The translations under genes were made by a program, and so were the position numbers. Of a DNA stretch of 64,000 bases, positions 26,364-34,514 are shown one piece after another. Source of the stretch: an uncultured Clostridium sp. (GTDB taxonomy: Bacteria; Bacillota; Clostridia; Lachnospirales; Lachnospiraceae); NCBI GenBank assembly GCA_945917985.1, contig CAMEIH010000008.1:1-64000 (forward strand), in the 5' to 3' direction. The notes beneath the pieces were generated by a model, which had not been told where the DNA came from, did no database searches, and was given only the letters and a program-made list of their open reading frames with translations. The first letter of the stretch is position 1, and each line of letters opens with the position of its first letter.

Positions 26364-27814
26364 TTTCCGAACAGACCTTCCTGATCGGCCTCTTTGTTTT
26401 CTTCCCTTGCCATTTTTAGAAGCCTTCTTGCATCTTCCCTGGAATAATTAAGATACTCCACATAATATTCCTCCCAGGGATATTTACCGGCAACAGCTAG
26501 CTGGTAGTGGTGTATCTTGTCCTCTTCATAGTTATATGTGATGTCACCAAATGAATAATTTGCCTCATATTCACCGATAGGAGCAAGGCTGTACAGATCA
26601 GCAAATACTGATTCTGCGTACAGATATCCGTTCACTGCTACCTGCAGCGCGTCCCTGATATCCTTGATCGTCTGTATAGTCCTTCTGTCATCTGATTCCA
26701 CCTGTGTTGCTGTTACCATTCCTGTCTTCTGGTCAAACACAAAATATCCATTACTGTATCCGCATTTATAACCAATCATAGATAACAGATTGTTCATACC
26801 GGTTATCCTTATATCTGTACGGAGCGGGCGTTCTATTGCCTGATAGAAGTTATTGGCCCCCTGCCCAAAAACATTATGAACATGGTGCGGAAGTTTAATC
26901 TCAGAATCTGAATTAACCTTTGATCCTGACAGCATAAGAAGCCTGTCATCCACAAGCTCAATATTTTCACTGTCAAATATCTCGCCGGCGTTCCTGCTGT
27001 ATGCAATATCGAGATCCTTCATTTCTTCTATTGCTTCTGAAAATATGGCCATTCCAAGCGGACTGTCAAAATCTATGTTATTTGCAGCCGGCATCCTGAA
27101 TACTCCGAAAAGCATGGAATTGATCTTATCGCCGTTGTTTTTTGTTATTGTTACCTCGGGAAGCAGATTCTTCCACTTTGTTTCTGATATATCACATTCC
27201 TTTCCGATCCCTTGTGAGTTATCACTTTTATATGTCTTATTTGAGATCATATAGTAGGTAACATCCTTTTCGGATTCTTCACCAGGCATTCTCACACTTG
27301 CATTAAGGTATCTGTGGTATTCCAATTTTGTATAATACTTTTTACCGCTCTGATAAGTATCCTCAAAAATGATTCCAGAAATATTCCCGTTTCCATCCTT
27401 GTCCACTACAAAAAATCTATCCGGTGTAACTATGTCAGCGCCTTCTCCATTCGGCTTGATCACAACGGTGCCGGATGCGCATCCGAGTTCTACCCAGTTC
27501 CTTAATTTTGGCATAAGCACATTGTCGATTCTATTCTGCAGATACTCCGCCCTTGGCCCGCCATCAAGTTCTATTCCCAGAGCAAGAGTAGTGAGCCTCG
27601 CTGTCTCAGAGCAGATTGTCTTTGCAAAATTGATTGTTTTGATCCTGTCTTCCTTGCTTACCCATGAAGGGAATCCGCTGTAAATGTTGAGCCAATTCAA
27701 AATGGCAAAATCCATTTCCTGTGAACTTACAGACTCCACTTTAAATGCATTTTTTGCTTCTTTTGCAAACATATTATTCCACCATCCTTTTATTTTGCTT
27801 ATTAATCCCATCAC
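26360..27814 (-). CDS. portal protein (SPP1 gp6-like)
   Basis: This 484-aa protein has portal-family features: a core with WVELGCASGTVVIKPNGEG, the wing region with YHRYLNASVRMPG, and the stem/crown region around GYKCGYSNGYFVFDQKTG and VTATQVESDDRRTIQTIK. It forms the dodecameric DNA gate of the head. ATGA overlaps on both sides bind it to the packaging operon. Confidence 0.9.
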   Translation of the reverse strand: MMGLISKIKGWWNNMFAKEAKNAFKVESVSSQEMDFAILNWLNIYSGFPSWVSKEDRIKTINFAKTICSETARLTTLALGIELDGGPRAEYLQNRIDNVLMPKLRNWVELGCASGTVVIKPNGEGADIVTPDRFFVVDKDGNGNISGIIFEDTYQSGKKYYTKLEYHRYLNASVRMPGEESEKDVTYYMISNKTYKSDNSQGIGKECDISETKWKNLLPEVTITKNNGDKINSMLFGVFRMPAANNIDFDSPLGMAIFSEAIEEMKDLDIAYSRNAGEIFDSENIELVDDRLLMLSGSKVNSDSEIKLPHHVHNVFGQGANNFYQAIERPLRTDIRITGMNNLLSMIGYKCGYSNGYFVFDQKTGMVTATQVESDDRRTIQTIKDIRDALQVAVNGYLYAESVFADLYSLAPIGEYEANYSFGDITYNYEEDKIHHYQLAVAGKYPWEEYYVEYLNYSREDARRLLKMAREENKEADQEGLFGK

Positions 27815-28173
27815 AACGCACCTGCTTCCTGAAATGCCTTAAACAGCTTAGGCGCCTGAATAGCAATCCAGTCAACCATTTCTTCATTTTGAGCCCATCC
27901 ACCACCCAGTACACTCGAATCATCCTGCAATCCTGATTCGTTCAAAAAGGCATGAGTTATTTCATGGCGTAGTGTCCTTTTTGTCTGAAGGACCTGCTCT
28001 TCCTCAGATAGTTTTCCAAAAAATTCTTCCTCTGATGGATCGCCTATTAATATTTTGCGAGTCAAATTATTACATGATCCACACCAAGTATTCTTCTTTA
28101 GCAGATCACATTCTGAAATTCTAACGACCTCAATTGTATATTCCACTCCTAAAACATTTACATTATTTATCAT
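27811..28173 (-). CDS. small HExxH zinc metallopeptidase-like protein
   Basis: This 120-aa protein has an HEITHAFLNESG motif (HExxH) near residue 70 and two Cys (CGSC) at about 32-35. Such single-domain proteins occur beside phage portal/terminase genes; the substrate is unknown. The downstream EEMVDWIAIQ helix could carry a third ligand. It overlaps both terminase and portal genes by 4 bp, so it belongs to the packaging unit. Confidence 0.7.
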   Translation of the reverse strand: MINNVNVLGVEYTIEVVRISECDLLKKNTWCGSCNNLTRKILIGDPSEEEFFGKLSEEEQVLQTKRTLRHEITHAFLNESGLQDDSSVLGGGWAQNEEMVDWIAIQAPKLFKAFQEAGAL

Positions 28174-29810
28174 GCGCTTTCTCCTCTCCTCATTGATATC
28201 GGGCTTGTTGCATACCTGACAGCATCAATATAGTGGTTATCATGATCAGGATACCCATCTATGATTTCACCAGTTTTTTTATCAACCTCATGCTCATAAT
28301 TCGTAAACTCCTTATAAGCATTCGGCGTTCTTGCTGGATCTATGATAATTTTGCGGCACTGCAGCCACTCAAATGTTCTTTTAACGCTTCCGGACCCTGC
28401 CTCTGCCTGCCTTGCCATTAATCCGGCATCACGGAAGTCATTGATATGTTCCTGCTCATCTGCACCGCATCGCACCTCATAATCTGAGTATCCCTTATCA
28501 ATGATCATCTTGGCCATATCCTTCGTCCTGATGCAGGTTCCCCCAAGTTCGTCTATCAGCATTATTGTTTCTGTTGCATGACTGTATGACAGCCTCACAA
28601 ATGCTTTAGGATCCGGATGCCATCCCCAGTCCTGTCCCTGATATATTCTTTCCTGCCTCGCTATCTCCTCATCGGTGATCTCACGGATCTCCAAAAACTT
28701 AAATATCTCAGTTCCCAGTCCTATCGGTTCCCCAAGATATTCATGCTGGTACGCATCCGGATTTACCTTTTTCAGGTGCTCCGCTTCTTCTATGAACGCT
28801 TTTCCAAGCCACTCGGGAGGTACATCAAGATATGTAGAACGGTGCACAAGCATGGAATCCTTTGGTTTGTTGACATAATTATTCGCCCAGTTATTGATGC
28901 TGATTGGCGGGTTGAACATCTTTATGATCCACGCATCATCACCACCACGGATTGCAGACTGCTCAATCTTTCTGACTGGCTCTTCCCCTCCAAACTGGTC
29001 AAATTCTTCAAATATCAGGATTCCTATATGCCCGAAAGGCACCTTGATCGACTTTATCTTTCCTGGATCATCCGCTCCCCTAAAATAAATCTTCTGTCCG
29101 GTTGGCTTATATGTGATTTCAAGGGGAGATAATTTGAAATCCCAGTTATCTCTTACAAACATAGGATTTTCTGCCTGCTTATCTGCAGACCATTGAAACT
29201 GGGCGTATATGGAATCACGGAGCGTATTTGCCACCTGCCTTAATGCAAGGGCATGGACCTGCGGATTATTCATCATAAGCTCAAATGGTATCTCCGTTCC
29301 GCATGATGACTTCGTGGACCCTCTTCCGCCGCATAACACATATTCCCGATGCTGCCTATTTCTCATATCCCTTACAACCGGATGAAAGGTATCTGCAATG
29401 CTATCGAGATCTGTATGGTAAGGAGCTGCGTGTCTTGCTTCTTCCTCTGCCTTTTTCTTCTCTTCTTCCTTCGCCTGCACAGTCAGCGCCTTCTCCAGAG
29501 AATCCATCGCTTTCAGCTGATCGGAGAAATCAGGAGAAAAACCGAATCCGTCTTCCACCTCTCCTTTTGCGATTGCGCTTCTTCTTGCCTGGATCTCCGC
29601 AAGAGACATAATGTCATGACCTTTTATTTTCTCAATCTCATTCTGCCTTTTGGCTATATACTCTGAAACACACTTGTTTTCCCTTATTTTTTTTGCACTA
29701 CTTCTGGCATACCCTTTCCCATATCCAGCTGATATTGCTGCCTGATAATCATTTCCTCCATTTTCTATCCACGCATCAGCAAAATCCTTCTGTCTTTGAT
29801 TTATCGCCAT
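28170..29810 (-). CDS. terminase, small and large subunits fused in one protein
   Basis: This 546-aa protein begins with a small-subunit (Terminase_2/XtmA) DNA-binding domain (RQKDFADAWIENGGNDYQAA, residues 6-60). A charged coiled linker follows (about 110-128), then a large subunit with Walker A GGRGSTKSS (161-169), Walker B ILIFEEFDQF, and the RNase H-like nuclease DWGWHPDP. The two subunits are normally separate genes. The protein recognises and cuts concatemers and pumps DNA into the head. It overlaps the next gene by 4 bp. Confidence 0.9.
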   Translation of the reverse strand: MAINQRQKDFADAWIENGGNDYQAAISAGYGKGYARSSAKKIRENKCVSEYIAKRQNEIEKIKGHDIMSLAEIQARRSAIAKGEVEDGFGFSPDFSDQLKAMDSLEKALTVQAKEEEKKKAEEEARHAAPYHTDLDSIADTFHPVVRDMRNRQHREYVLCGGRGSTKSSCGTEIPFELMMNNPQVHALALRQVANTLRDSIYAQFQWSADKQAENPMFVRDNWDFKLSPLEITYKPTGQKIYFRGADDPGKIKSIKVPFGHIGILIFEEFDQFGGEEPVRKIEQSAIRGGDDAWIIKMFNPPISINNWANNYVNKPKDSMLVHRSTYLDVPPEWLGKAFIEEAEHLKKVNPDAYQHEYLGEPIGLGTEIFKFLEIREITDEEIARQERIYQGQDWGWHPDPKAFVRLSYSHATETIMLIDELGGTCIRTKDMAKMIIDKGYSDYEVRCGADEQEHINDFRDAGLMARQAEAGSGSVKRTFEWLQCRKIIIDPARTPNAYKEFTNYEHEVDKKTGEIIDGYPDHDNHYIDAVRYATSPISMRRGESA

Positions 29811-30064
29811 TCCATCACCGCCTTATAAATATCCAACAGGCAGAAGATTACTTCTGGCATCGAACACGTTTTTAATATTTCATAGTCTTTCTGCTTCCAA
29901 AGGCAGCTTCTTTCTGAGTAATATGTAACAGGTGTACTTATCCTGTATGACGTTATCATCCTTTTCTGATCAGCAGAATAAAACTGGCTGCTGTTTACCT
30001 TTACCACCAGTCCACTTTTTACAATCGCTGTCTGCAATTTTTTCATTCTGCCATTCAGATTCAT
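29801..30064 (-). CDS. small phage protein upstream of terminase, 87 aa
   Basis: The frame starts MNLNGRMKKLQTAIVKSG and contains SSQFYSADQKRMITSYRIST, a pattern seen in short genes ahead of terminases in Lachnospiraceae phages. Function unknown. The frame stays open upstream through RNA copy C, but GGGAAAG supports this ATG. It overlaps the terminase start by 10 bp. Confidence 0.65.
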   Translation of the reverse strand: MNLNGRMKKLQTAIVKSGLVVKVNSSQFYSADQKRMITSYRISTPVTYYSERSCLWKQKDYEILKTCSMPEVIFCLLDIYKAVMEWR

Positions 30065-30080
30065 ACTGCTTTCCCTCAAA

Positions 30081-30151
30081 CAAAAAGAGCCAGCACCCTT
30101 ATTCAGAGTTCTGACTCCTATTAGTCCTTCATGCATACCAATTTATGCATG
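30081..30151 (-). ncRNA. structured phage RNA, copy C (terminase operon leader)
   Basis: Minus-strand order: CATGCAT/ATGCATG hairpin with an inner A-U pair closing an AATTGG loop, AAGGACTAATAGGAGTCAG, then GAGTCAG/CTGGCTC with a short inner helix, then TTTTTG. It sits ahead of the whole late operon. Confidence 0.78.
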
Positions 30152-30196
30152 GATTATTATGATAAAATTATAACTGTATTTTTTTCCTGTGTAAAG

Positions 30197-30469
30197 CTAT
30201 TCATATGCTTTACGCAATCTCTCTTTTGCAATAAACTGGCATCCACATATCTTGCAGTCAAATGCATCAAATTCTCTTGGCTCATCATATGTTCCATTCA
30301 ATGAGCTTAATCCTCCTGTACACAATCTTTCCTTTACTACATATCTTCTGTCTTTATTTGGCACTATATCGCTCCCACATACTTTGCAAATATACTTTTT
30401 AGGTGGATTCATTCCAGGTATCTCAATTTTCTTTTTTCTTTTCCAGTTGCTCATTTTTTTCTTCTCCAT
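30197..30469 (-). CDS. zinc-ribbon protein, unknown
   Basis: This 90-aa basic protein has two CxxC pairs (CKVCG, CKICGC) that could bind zinc. It lies at the border between early and late genes. No further family recognised. Confidence 0.55.
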   Translation of the reverse strand: MEKKKMSNWKRKKKIEIPGMNPPKKYICKVCGSDIVPNKDRRYVVKERLCTGGLSSLNGTYDEPREFDAFDCKICGCQFIAKERLRKAYE

Positions 30470-30612
30470 TCATATGCATTTTTCTTCAATTCTTCGTATT
30501 CTTCTCTTTTAATTATTACGTATCCACCAGATACTATTATCTCATTATTTCCGCAGATAAACGGTTTTCTTTGTAAATTGTTCACCACAATTTCTACATC
30601 TCTTCTATCCAA
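30451..30612 (-). CDS. small phage protein, 53 aa
   Basis: A TTG start with AAGGAGG 7 nt upstream gives MDRRDVEIVVNNLQRK and ends in a basic tail (EWRRKK). Longer frames with upstream ATG codons exist but lack a ribosome site. It overlaps the next gene by 19 bp. Unknown function. Confidence 0.5.
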   Translation of the reverse strand: MDRRDVEIVVNNLQRKPFICGNNEIIVSGGYVIIKREEYEELKKNAYEWRRKK

Positions 30613-30661
30613 ACCAAATTCCTCCTTTTTAAGCCGCATACAACGCCTGTTTTCTACTCTT

Positions 30662-30847
30662 TTAATCAATTTCGACTACTTTACAATTCAAATTTCTTAT
30701 GTATTCGCATTCAGTTATTTTCTTTGCCTTTTCTACTGCTTCAGATTTTGTTTGTGCATATATTGTCACGTCAAATCTATCTTCTGCGTTATAAGCACCA
30801 TAATAATTGCACTGTATAAAAGACATATTCCATTGTATTTTACTCAA
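30662..30847 (-). CDS. small phage protein, 61 aa
   Basis: A TTG start after GGAGGTAG gives a small alpha/beta protein (RFDVTIYAQTKSEAVEKAKK). The TKSEAVEKAKK helix recalls short ferredoxin-like folds. Unknown function. Confidence 0.5.
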   Translation of the reverse strand: MSKIQWNMSFIQCNYYGAYNAEDRFDVTIYAQTKSEAVEKAKKITECEYIRNLNCKVVEID

Positions 30848-30869
30848 TCTTTCTACCTCCTCTAAATGA

Positions 30870-31322
30870 TTACTTCATAAACAAAAGCCATCTTGTTTTA
30901 CCACGCTGATCCCCTAAGAGTGGTTTTACTTCAAATATTTTAAGAACTTCATATAGCTTTATTTGATCCTCATTCCACTTGAATACCAACAACCCATCAG
31001 GTTCAAGGACTCTCATACATTCATCAAATCCGGATTTCAAATACGTTGACCAATCCCTTGGAAGTATTCCATATTTTTGTCCAAGCCAGGATCCCGTCCC
31101 AGCATGACATAAGTGTGGTGGATCAAAGACTACCACCTTGAACGAATTATCTTCGTATGGCATATCGCGAAAGTCCATTTTGATATCAGGCTTAACAACA
31201 AGGCTCCTACCGTCACATAAAGTTGTTTCCACTTCCCTGTTATCAGCAAAGATAACATCAGGATTCTTTTTATCAAACCAAAACATCCTGCTTCCACAAC
31301 AAGCATCAAGTATCTTTTTCAC
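30870..31322 (-). CDS. SAM-dependent methyltransferase (phage DNA-modification type)
   Basis: This 150-aa class I methyltransferase has motif I as ILDACCGSRMFWF and motif IV as VFDPPH, followed by a LLVFKWNED strand. The GTG start is chosen because GGAGG lies 6 nt upstream; an ATG eight codons earlier has none. Such single-domain phage proteins are thought to modify DNA, though the target is unknown. There is no restriction partner nearby, so protection from host restriction is a plausible role (inference). Confidence 0.75.
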   Translation of the reverse strand: MKKILDACCGSRMFWFDKKNPDVIFADNREVETTLCDGRSLVVKPDIKMDFRDMPYEDNSFKVVVFDPPHLCHAGTGSWLGQKYGILPRDWSTYLKSGFDECMRVLEPDGLLVFKWNEDQIKLYEVLKIFEVKPLLGDQRGKTRWLLFMK

Positions 31323-31423
31323 GTTGCTTCCTCCACTAAAGATCATGACAGCTCAAAATTGAGCCGTCCGGTGCGTCCAATTTTGGACACTCCTAATTTG
31401 TTATCCAACTAAAGGCTGGTTTA

Positions 31424-31443
31424 AATGTGTATCGATACACATT
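31424..31443. promoter_or_regulatory. 20-bp perfect palindrome, candidate operator
   Basis: AATGTGTATCGATACACATT is a perfect palindrome overlapping the stop codon of the RHH gene and lying upstream of the methyltransferase gene. It is a likely site for a dimeric regulator, perhaps the adjacent RHH protein. Confidence 0.55.
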
Positions 31444-31603
31444 AAGCCACATTGTTTCTCAGATATTCCTCAACCGCTTTCCGGATCACCCAGGATAACG
31501 GCCGCTCTGTCTTCTCACAGTAATCTGTCAGCTGCCGGAACTGATCCGGCTCCATCGTGATATCCTTCCTGATAAACTTATTATCGCTTTTCGGTCTCCC
31601 CAT
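31442..31603 (-). CDS. ribbon-helix-helix (CopG-like) DNA-binding protein
   Basis: This 53-aa protein starts MGRPKSDNKFIRKDITMEPD, with the strand ITMEP and helices DQFRQLTDYCEK / LSWVIRKAVEEYL, a standard RHH fold. GGAGG lies 5 nt before the ATG. It is probably a phage transcription regulator. A 20-bp palindrome overlaps its stop codon. Confidence 0.8.
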   Translation of the reverse strand: MGRPKSDNKFIRKDITMEPDQFRQLTDYCEKTERPLSWVIRKAVEEYLRNNVA

Positions 31604-31656
31604 AAGTACCTCCATTTCTCTACACATTAATGAGTTATCAAATTGTTAAGGCTGGT

Positions 31657-32169
31657 TTAGTTAACTTTCTGTAATGACTTTACAAGTTCTTCTAAATCAT
31701 AATTAATATCTTCAATAATTCTTACGTCATGATAATATTCTTCTCCATACTGGCATTCATACCATAATTGTTGAATATCCTGGTCATAATATTTTAATGC
31801 GTGTTCGTATGCCCGTAGATCTTTTTCAGATTTACTGAAGTCATATCTTCTTTTTAACCTTTTAAGCCAATCTTCCTTAAGTGATTTTGAAGGAAAGATT
31901 GCACAAAATCTCTCTAAATTGTGAATAGATAGGTATTTTCTTACCTCCTCATGGCATGAAACAAATACTGTATATCCCTGTCTCGAAAGATCTTGTGCAA
32001 CTTGTGCATAATAAATATACCAATCATCATGGCGTGTTTTATTGCCTGTTCTATTTAGAGCATTATCTTCTTCATATTTCCAAAAGCTGCTGCTCTCCAA
32101 ATCAATAATTTTGTTGTTTTTACTTGCTAGTGAAGTTTTCCCTATTCCTTGATATCCTGTAATAATCAT
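31657..32169 (-). CDS. P-loop NTPase (nucleotide kinase-like)
   Basis: This 170-aa protein has MIITGYQGIGKTSLA with a Walker A (GYQGIGKTS) at the very N-terminus, then IIDLESSSFW and VFVSCHEEVRKYL in Walker B/lid positions. It resembles small phage nucleotide kinase or adenylate-kinase-like proteins of unknown substrate. The start follows AAGGAGG; an in-frame extension overlaps the preceding gene. Confidence 0.68.
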   Translation of the reverse strand: MIITGYQGIGKTSLASKNNKIIDLESSSFWKYEEDNALNRTGNKTRHDDWYIYYAQVAQDLSRQGYTVFVSCHEEVRKYLSIHNLERFCAIFPSKSLKEDWLKRLKRRYDFSKSEKDLRAYEHALKYYDQDIQQLWYECQYGEEYYHDVRIIEDINYDLEELVKSLQKVN

Positions 32170-32194
32170 ATATTTTTTCCTCCTTAAGGTCAGT

Positions 32195-32416
32195 TTACAT
32201 ACGATTCTTAATGTAATCTTCCACATTTAATTTTGCATTTGCCGGTTCACAATAAATCATGCAACCGTTAATAGTGCTGTCTGCAATATCCGAATCAGTC
32301 AAGTCTGCACCATTTTTTTCAAGCCATGAATCCAATTGTGCACACGCATCTATCAGTTCCATTGCTAATCTTTCTCGTCTGTCGATAAGCTTCTGGATTT
32401 TCTTTGGAATTTCCAC
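32195..32416 (-). CDS. small phage protein, 73 aa
   Basis: A GTG start after GGAGGGAG gives a helical N-terminus (KIQKLIDRRERLAMELIDA). Unknown function. Overlaps nothing; flanked by two copies of the TAAACTGACC linker. Confidence 0.55.
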   Translation of the reverse strand: MEIPKKIQKLIDRRERLAMELIDACAQLDSWLEKNGADLTDSDIADSTINGCMIYCEPANAKLNVEDYIKNRM

Positions 32417-32452
32417 TTTTCTCCCTCCACTAAAAGTTAATTCTCGGTCAGT

Positions 32453-32722
32453 TTAGTCACCCTTTGATTCCTCTAACGCAGATATTAGTTCATCTATATC
32501 CACGTTATCAAACCAATCAACCGCATTTTCAAGAGATTCCACTGCGTTTTCAGCAGTTTCATATCTTTCAGAGCCCTGTAGGTTTTCAGGAATGTTTTCC
32601 AAATATTCCTGTTCTTCATCCCTGATTTCTTCAACGATTTGTTGAAGTCCTTCTAAAGCTTCCTGCAATTGATTTACTTCTTCGATTGCTTTATCAATCT
32701 TTTTTCTTCGTTCCTTATTCAT
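32453..32722 (-). CDS. acidic coiled-coil phage protein, 89 aa
   Basis: The start at MNKERRKKIDKAIEEV follows GGAGG by 5 nt. The protein is almost wholly predicted coiled coil (QLQEALEGLQQIVEEI) with a very acidic C-terminus. A common type of Firmicutes phage early protein with no known function. Confidence 0.65.
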   Translation of the reverse strand: MNKERRKKIDKAIEEVNQLQEALEGLQQIVEEIRDEEQEYLENIPENLQGSERYETAENAVESLENAVDWFDNVDIDELISALEESKGD

Positions 32723-32773
32723 TGTTTCCTCCATTTAAAGCTCATCATCAATCGAATTGATATAAAGGTCAGG

Positions 32774-32917
32774 TTATTCATGTGTCATAATTGTAAAATC
32801 TCTTCCACAATCGTCACAATTAATTGAATCTTCGCCTTTGTTTTTTACAAGGTTAGGACTCCAACAATACGGGCAAAAATGAATTTCTGTTGTTAATTCA
32901 ATAATATTATTTTCCAT
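32774..32917 (-). CDS. zinc-ribbon protein, 47 aa
   Basis: The frame starts MENNIIELTTEIHFCPYCW and has a second pair in CDDCGRDF, giving a four-Cys zinc ribbon. The SD is weak. The stop codon lies in a TAACCTGACC linker copy. Function unknown. Confidence 0.5.
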   Translation of the reverse strand: MENNIIELTTEIHFCPYCWSPNLVKNKGEDSINCDDCGRDFTIMTHE

Positions 32918-32940
32918 ACTCTTTTTACCTCTGCTAAAAA

Positions 32941-33024
32941 TTATTTTTCATCAAAATATCTAATTATTAAATATATTATCATTCCTAATGTAAAAAATCC
33001 TAACGCACATAAAGCTGCTATCAT
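32941..33024 (-). CDS. small membrane protein, 27 aa
   Basis: MIAALCALGFFTLGMIIYLI is a single transmembrane helix followed by IRYFDEK. GGATGAG lies upstream. Short but the hydrophobic pattern and tight fit between neighbours support it weakly. Confidence 0.35.
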   Translation of the reverse strand: MIAALCALGFFTLGMIIYLIIRYFDEK

Positions 33025-33079
33025 TTTGAAATTCTCATCCTTCCTCTTTCATTATTCATTTATCTAAAGGTCAGTTTAA

Positions 33080-33343
33080 CTAATCAGCACCTACTTTTAA
33101 TTCATCAATTATTTTATCAATTATTGCAGTATCAACGCATAGCTTCTGACTTCCATCTTCGAGAGTAATCATATAGTTTGCTTGCGCCATAATGTCTGCA
33201 AGTATGCCAAGAGCATATAGCCTATTCAGTTTTGATGGTTCTATAGTAGGTTGGTTTGTGATAATGTCTATTGCTTTAAATATATCAGTTGTCATATTTG
33301 CTTTAACATTATTTACTAAATCATCTGCATCAATTATTCTCAT
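33080..33343 (-). CDS. small phage protein, 87 aa
   Basis: The start MRIIDADDLVNNVKAN follows GGAG; the RIIDADxL opening and IITNQPTIE segment recur in many Firmicutes phage proteins of unknown function. The remainder is helical. Confidence 0.6.
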   Translation of the reverse strand: MRIIDADDLVNNVKANMTTDIFKAIDIITNQPTIEPSKLNRLYALGILADIMAQANYMITLEDGSQKLCVDTAIIDKIIDELKVGAD

Positions 33344-33364
33344 ACTACGAATCTCCATTAAAAG

Positions 33365-33607
33365 TTAATTTAACTTTGCAAATGCTTTCTCTAAAACTGA
33401 TATCTGGTGCATTATATATTCTCTTATTTTCATTTCAAGTTCCGGCTCATCTTTCAGATGTAAATATTTATTGTCTTCTACTTCACCTATAAAATTATTT
33501 GCTCTAATTGCATTACCATACGGAGAGTCAAAAGCCCTAAGAAAAGACTTATACTCTTCTATTTTTTTGCTTATTATATTAGCTTTATTCAATGTTTCCT
33601 TTGTCAC
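33365..33607 (-). CDS. small phage protein, 80 aa
   Basis: A GTG start gives an 80-aa mainly helical protein (KIEEYKSFLRAFDSPYGN). Unknown function; it belongs to the run of small early genes. Confidence 0.5.
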   Translation of the reverse strand: MTKETLNKANIISKKIEEYKSFLRAFDSPYGNAIRANNFIGEVEDNKYLHLKDEPELEMKIREYIMHQISVLEKAFAKLN

Positions 33608-33645
33608 GCTTTCTTACCTTACCTTTCTAAGAAGTTAATTCTCTG

Positions 33646-33858
33646 TCAGTTTAGCTTAGCATCTGCTTCTTGCCAGTTTTTAAAATGATATACTTCACAT
33701 TTGCCTCGCTTTACAGGGTTATCATAAAACTCTGGATGTTCAAACTTCATTACACATACCGACTTAAAACCTTTATCTGCTCCTTGTGGCGTATAACCTT
33801 TTGACATAAGGCTATCATGGGCTTCATTTTCTCTTCGTATATAGTCTCTATCTATCAT
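33646..33858 (-). CDS. small phage protein, 70 aa
   Basis: The start MIDRDYIRRENEAHDSLM has GGGAGAGG upstream inside the DUF551 gene (4-bp overlap). The Cys and KCEVYHFKNWQEAD C-terminus show no known fold. Confidence 0.55.
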   Translation of the reverse strand: MIDRDYIRRENEAHDSLMSKGYTPQGADKGFKSVCVMKFEHPEFYDNPVKRGKCEVYHFKNWQEADAKLN

Positions 33859-34343
33859 TCTTTTGCCTCTCCCTTCGGCTGATATGGCTCTCTCTTCTCT
33901 GCCCATGCCAATACTTCTATTTCGATAGGCTTATTTTCTACCTCGTCCCAAAACCACATTCCTACAAATGGGTTATAAATTGCCGTATCGCTATGTATTC
34001 CTGCCTCATTCTTTGTAGTAATGTCGTATTGCTTATGTTCTTCCGGCAACCGCTCCGATAACGGAATCCAGCCATTGTGATTCTCTTCAATTTCATTCAC
34101 AGAGTCCGTAATCACTTTGCAGAACTTCGGACAATGATGCTTTTCCTTATCGTATGCTTCACACTCTCCACAATCCTTGTAACATTCTTCATATTCTGCG
34201 GATTCCTGCTTTACAATTTCGATTGCTTTCATAAATGCTTTGTTTTCGCAACAAGAATCTTCAAATTGGCAATTTTCTTCACTGCAAGGTCTTTTCATCA
34301 AATTTTTAATTTCATCAATGATCTTCTCAAATACTTCCTGCAT
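33855..34343 (-). CDS. DUF551 domain protein
   Basis: This 162-aa protein has a Cys-rich N-terminal half (CSEENCQFEDSCCENK, ECYKDCGECEAYD, HHCPKFC) and a C-terminal DUF551 domain (GWIPLSERLPEE ... EVLAWAEKREPYQP). DUF551 proteins are common in phages and have no proven function. Confidence 0.7.
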   Translation of the reverse strand: MQEVFEKIIDEIKNLMKRPCSEENCQFEDSCCENKAFMKAIEIVKQESAEYEECYKDCGECEAYDKEKHHCPKFCKVITDSVNEIEENHNGWIPLSERLPEEHKQYDITTKNEAGIHSDTAIYNPFVGMWFWDEVENKPIEIEVLAWAEKREPYQPKGEAKE

Positions 34344-34372
34344 CTACTCCACCATCTTTCTTAAGCAACAAT

Positions 34373-34495
34373 TTACGCTAATTCGATTACAAGATGAATC
34401 GCATCTGCGGCATCATCTTCTGATTCAATATTCGTATCCACAAGCTCATTCAGCCTTGTGATTTCTCCATCTGACAAGTCTATTACTACCTTCAT
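34373..34495 (-). CDS. small phage protein, 40 aa
   Basis: The frame starts MKVVIDLSDGEITRLNELV and ends AADAIHLVIELA; GGGAGG lies 7 nt upstream. It resembles a minimal RHH-like or helix-hairpin protein. Unknown. Confidence 0.5.
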   Translation of the reverse strand: MKVVIDLSDGEITRLNELVDTNIESEDDAADAIHLVIELA

Positions 34496-34514
34496 GCTCA
34501 TACCTCCCTTTAGC

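Larger units (their letters stand above)
31414..33653. repeat. seven dispersed copies of a gene-end linker (GGTCAGTTTA)
   Basis: GGTCAGTTTA or a close variant occurs at 31414, 31650, 32188, 32446, 32767, 33069 and 33644, each at the 3' end of a small minus-strand gene. On the coding strand it reads TAAACTGACC, with TAA usually the stop codon. Three copies are joined to AGTTAATT(C/T). Confidence 0.7.
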
